Source: Clostridiaceae bacterium
GTDB lineage: Bacteria; Bacillota; Clostridia; TANB77; CAG-508
Assembly (NCBI GenBank): GCA_021771025.1
Contig: JAETPW010000016.1
Coordinates: 1 to 41,088 of the forward strand
Length of the DNA stretch: 41,088 nt
Direction of reading: 5' to 3'
Position numbers and translations under genes: made by a program. This document shows, piece after piece, positions 40,975 through 41,088 of this stretch (its first letter is position 1; each line of letters opens with the position of its first letter). The notes below the pieces were generated by a model. That model was not told the DNA's origin. It did no database searches and worked only from the letters and a program-made list of their open reading frames with translations.

Positions 40975-41088
40975 GAGGGTGTCCTAAAATAGTAACCCGA
41001 AAACCAGAAAATCCAGCTCGATAAGAGTTGGATTTTTTGGTTTGAAAATTTGATTACATTTTTTGATAACGAAATGGCTTTTGCCATT
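40975..41088. mobile_element. Possible edge of an insertion sequence
   Basis: GAGGGTGTCCTAAAATAG (40975-40992) looks like a transposon terminal repeat and is followed within 30 bases by a terminator stem. On the minus strand, the first bases entering the window could encode WQKPFRYQKM and a stop (complement of about 41056-41087), as at a transposase C-terminus. The element would continue past 41088, so this is only suggestive. Confidence 0.3.
41001..41043. terminator. Terminator at the right edge
   Basis: AAACCAGAAAATCCA plus CTC pairs with GAG plus TGGATTTTTTGGTTT (minor mismatches). The symmetric A/T arms allow use from both sides: the 39622-40959 gene and any element to the right. Confidence 0.75.

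Overview
The window is a 41 kb stretch of an AT-rich, low-GC Gram-positive genome. Strong AGGAGG ribosome binding sites, sigma-A promoters with mostly 17-bp spacers, a clostridial-type S12 insert, and pyruvate formate-lyase plus bifunctional AdhE fermentation genes point to an anaerobic member of the Clostridia, probably an uncultured gut lineage. The lineage is inferred from gene content; no rRNA or tRNA gene was found.

Layout. (1) 1-5.2 kb: the str translation operon rpsL-rpsG-fusA, then tuf with its own promoter. (2) 5.2-7.3 kb: a doubtful small ORF, then plsX and acpP (phospholipid and fatty-acid synthesis). (3) 7.3-11.3 kb: an LPKTG-anchored cohesin protein, a decayed papain-like peptidase with a C-terminal dockerin, a D-Ala-D-Ala carboxypeptidase on the minus strand, and a decayed MNT-type nucleotidyltransferase with palindromic operator-like repeats. 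(4) 11.4-17.2 kb: a giant thioester-type surface adhesin with five repeated modules, and a membrane-anchored beta-sandwich protein. (5) 17.3-22.5 kb: a CmpB-type membrane protein overlapping a pseudo-receiver/GGDEF protein; a cell-wall amidase and a polysaccharide deacetylase, both frameshifted; a DapF/CntK-like epimerase; a small conserved protein. (6) 22.6-29.5 kb: a double-OB SSB-like protein, a GT-C-like polytopic membrane protein, two pseudouridine synthases, an S1-domain protein, and a winged-helix/nuclease-like protein. (7) 29.5-32.6 kb: pflB-pflA on the minus strand. (8) 32.7-36.6 kb: a strongly structured non-coding RNA (raiA-like candidate), a frameshifted pilin-like gene, an XRE repressor with clear operators, an M23 endopeptidase, and a 36-aa protein with a structured leader. 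(9) 36.9-41.1 kb: adhE, an uncharacterised 445-aa protein, and a possible insertion-sequence edge.

Three themes connect the genes. First, much of the accessory content is cell envelope: cohesin scaffold, dockerin peptidase, thioester adhesin, pilin, carboxypeptidase, amidase, deacetylase and endopeptidase. Several of these are broken while every housekeeping gene is intact. Second, at least nine copies of three GGGAC-containing palindromic repeat subfamilies lie just after stop codons and in two cases form the last codons of the gene. A fourth repeat family occurs next to the structured RNA. Third, many genes have structured leaders or palindromic operators, of which the XRE autoregulatory site and the three hairpins before rpsG are the clearest.

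The best candidates for something undescribed are the structured RNA with 43-nt terminal arms at 32720-32906, the cohesin/dockerin-peptidase pair, and the GGGAC repeat families that remodel gene 3' ends.
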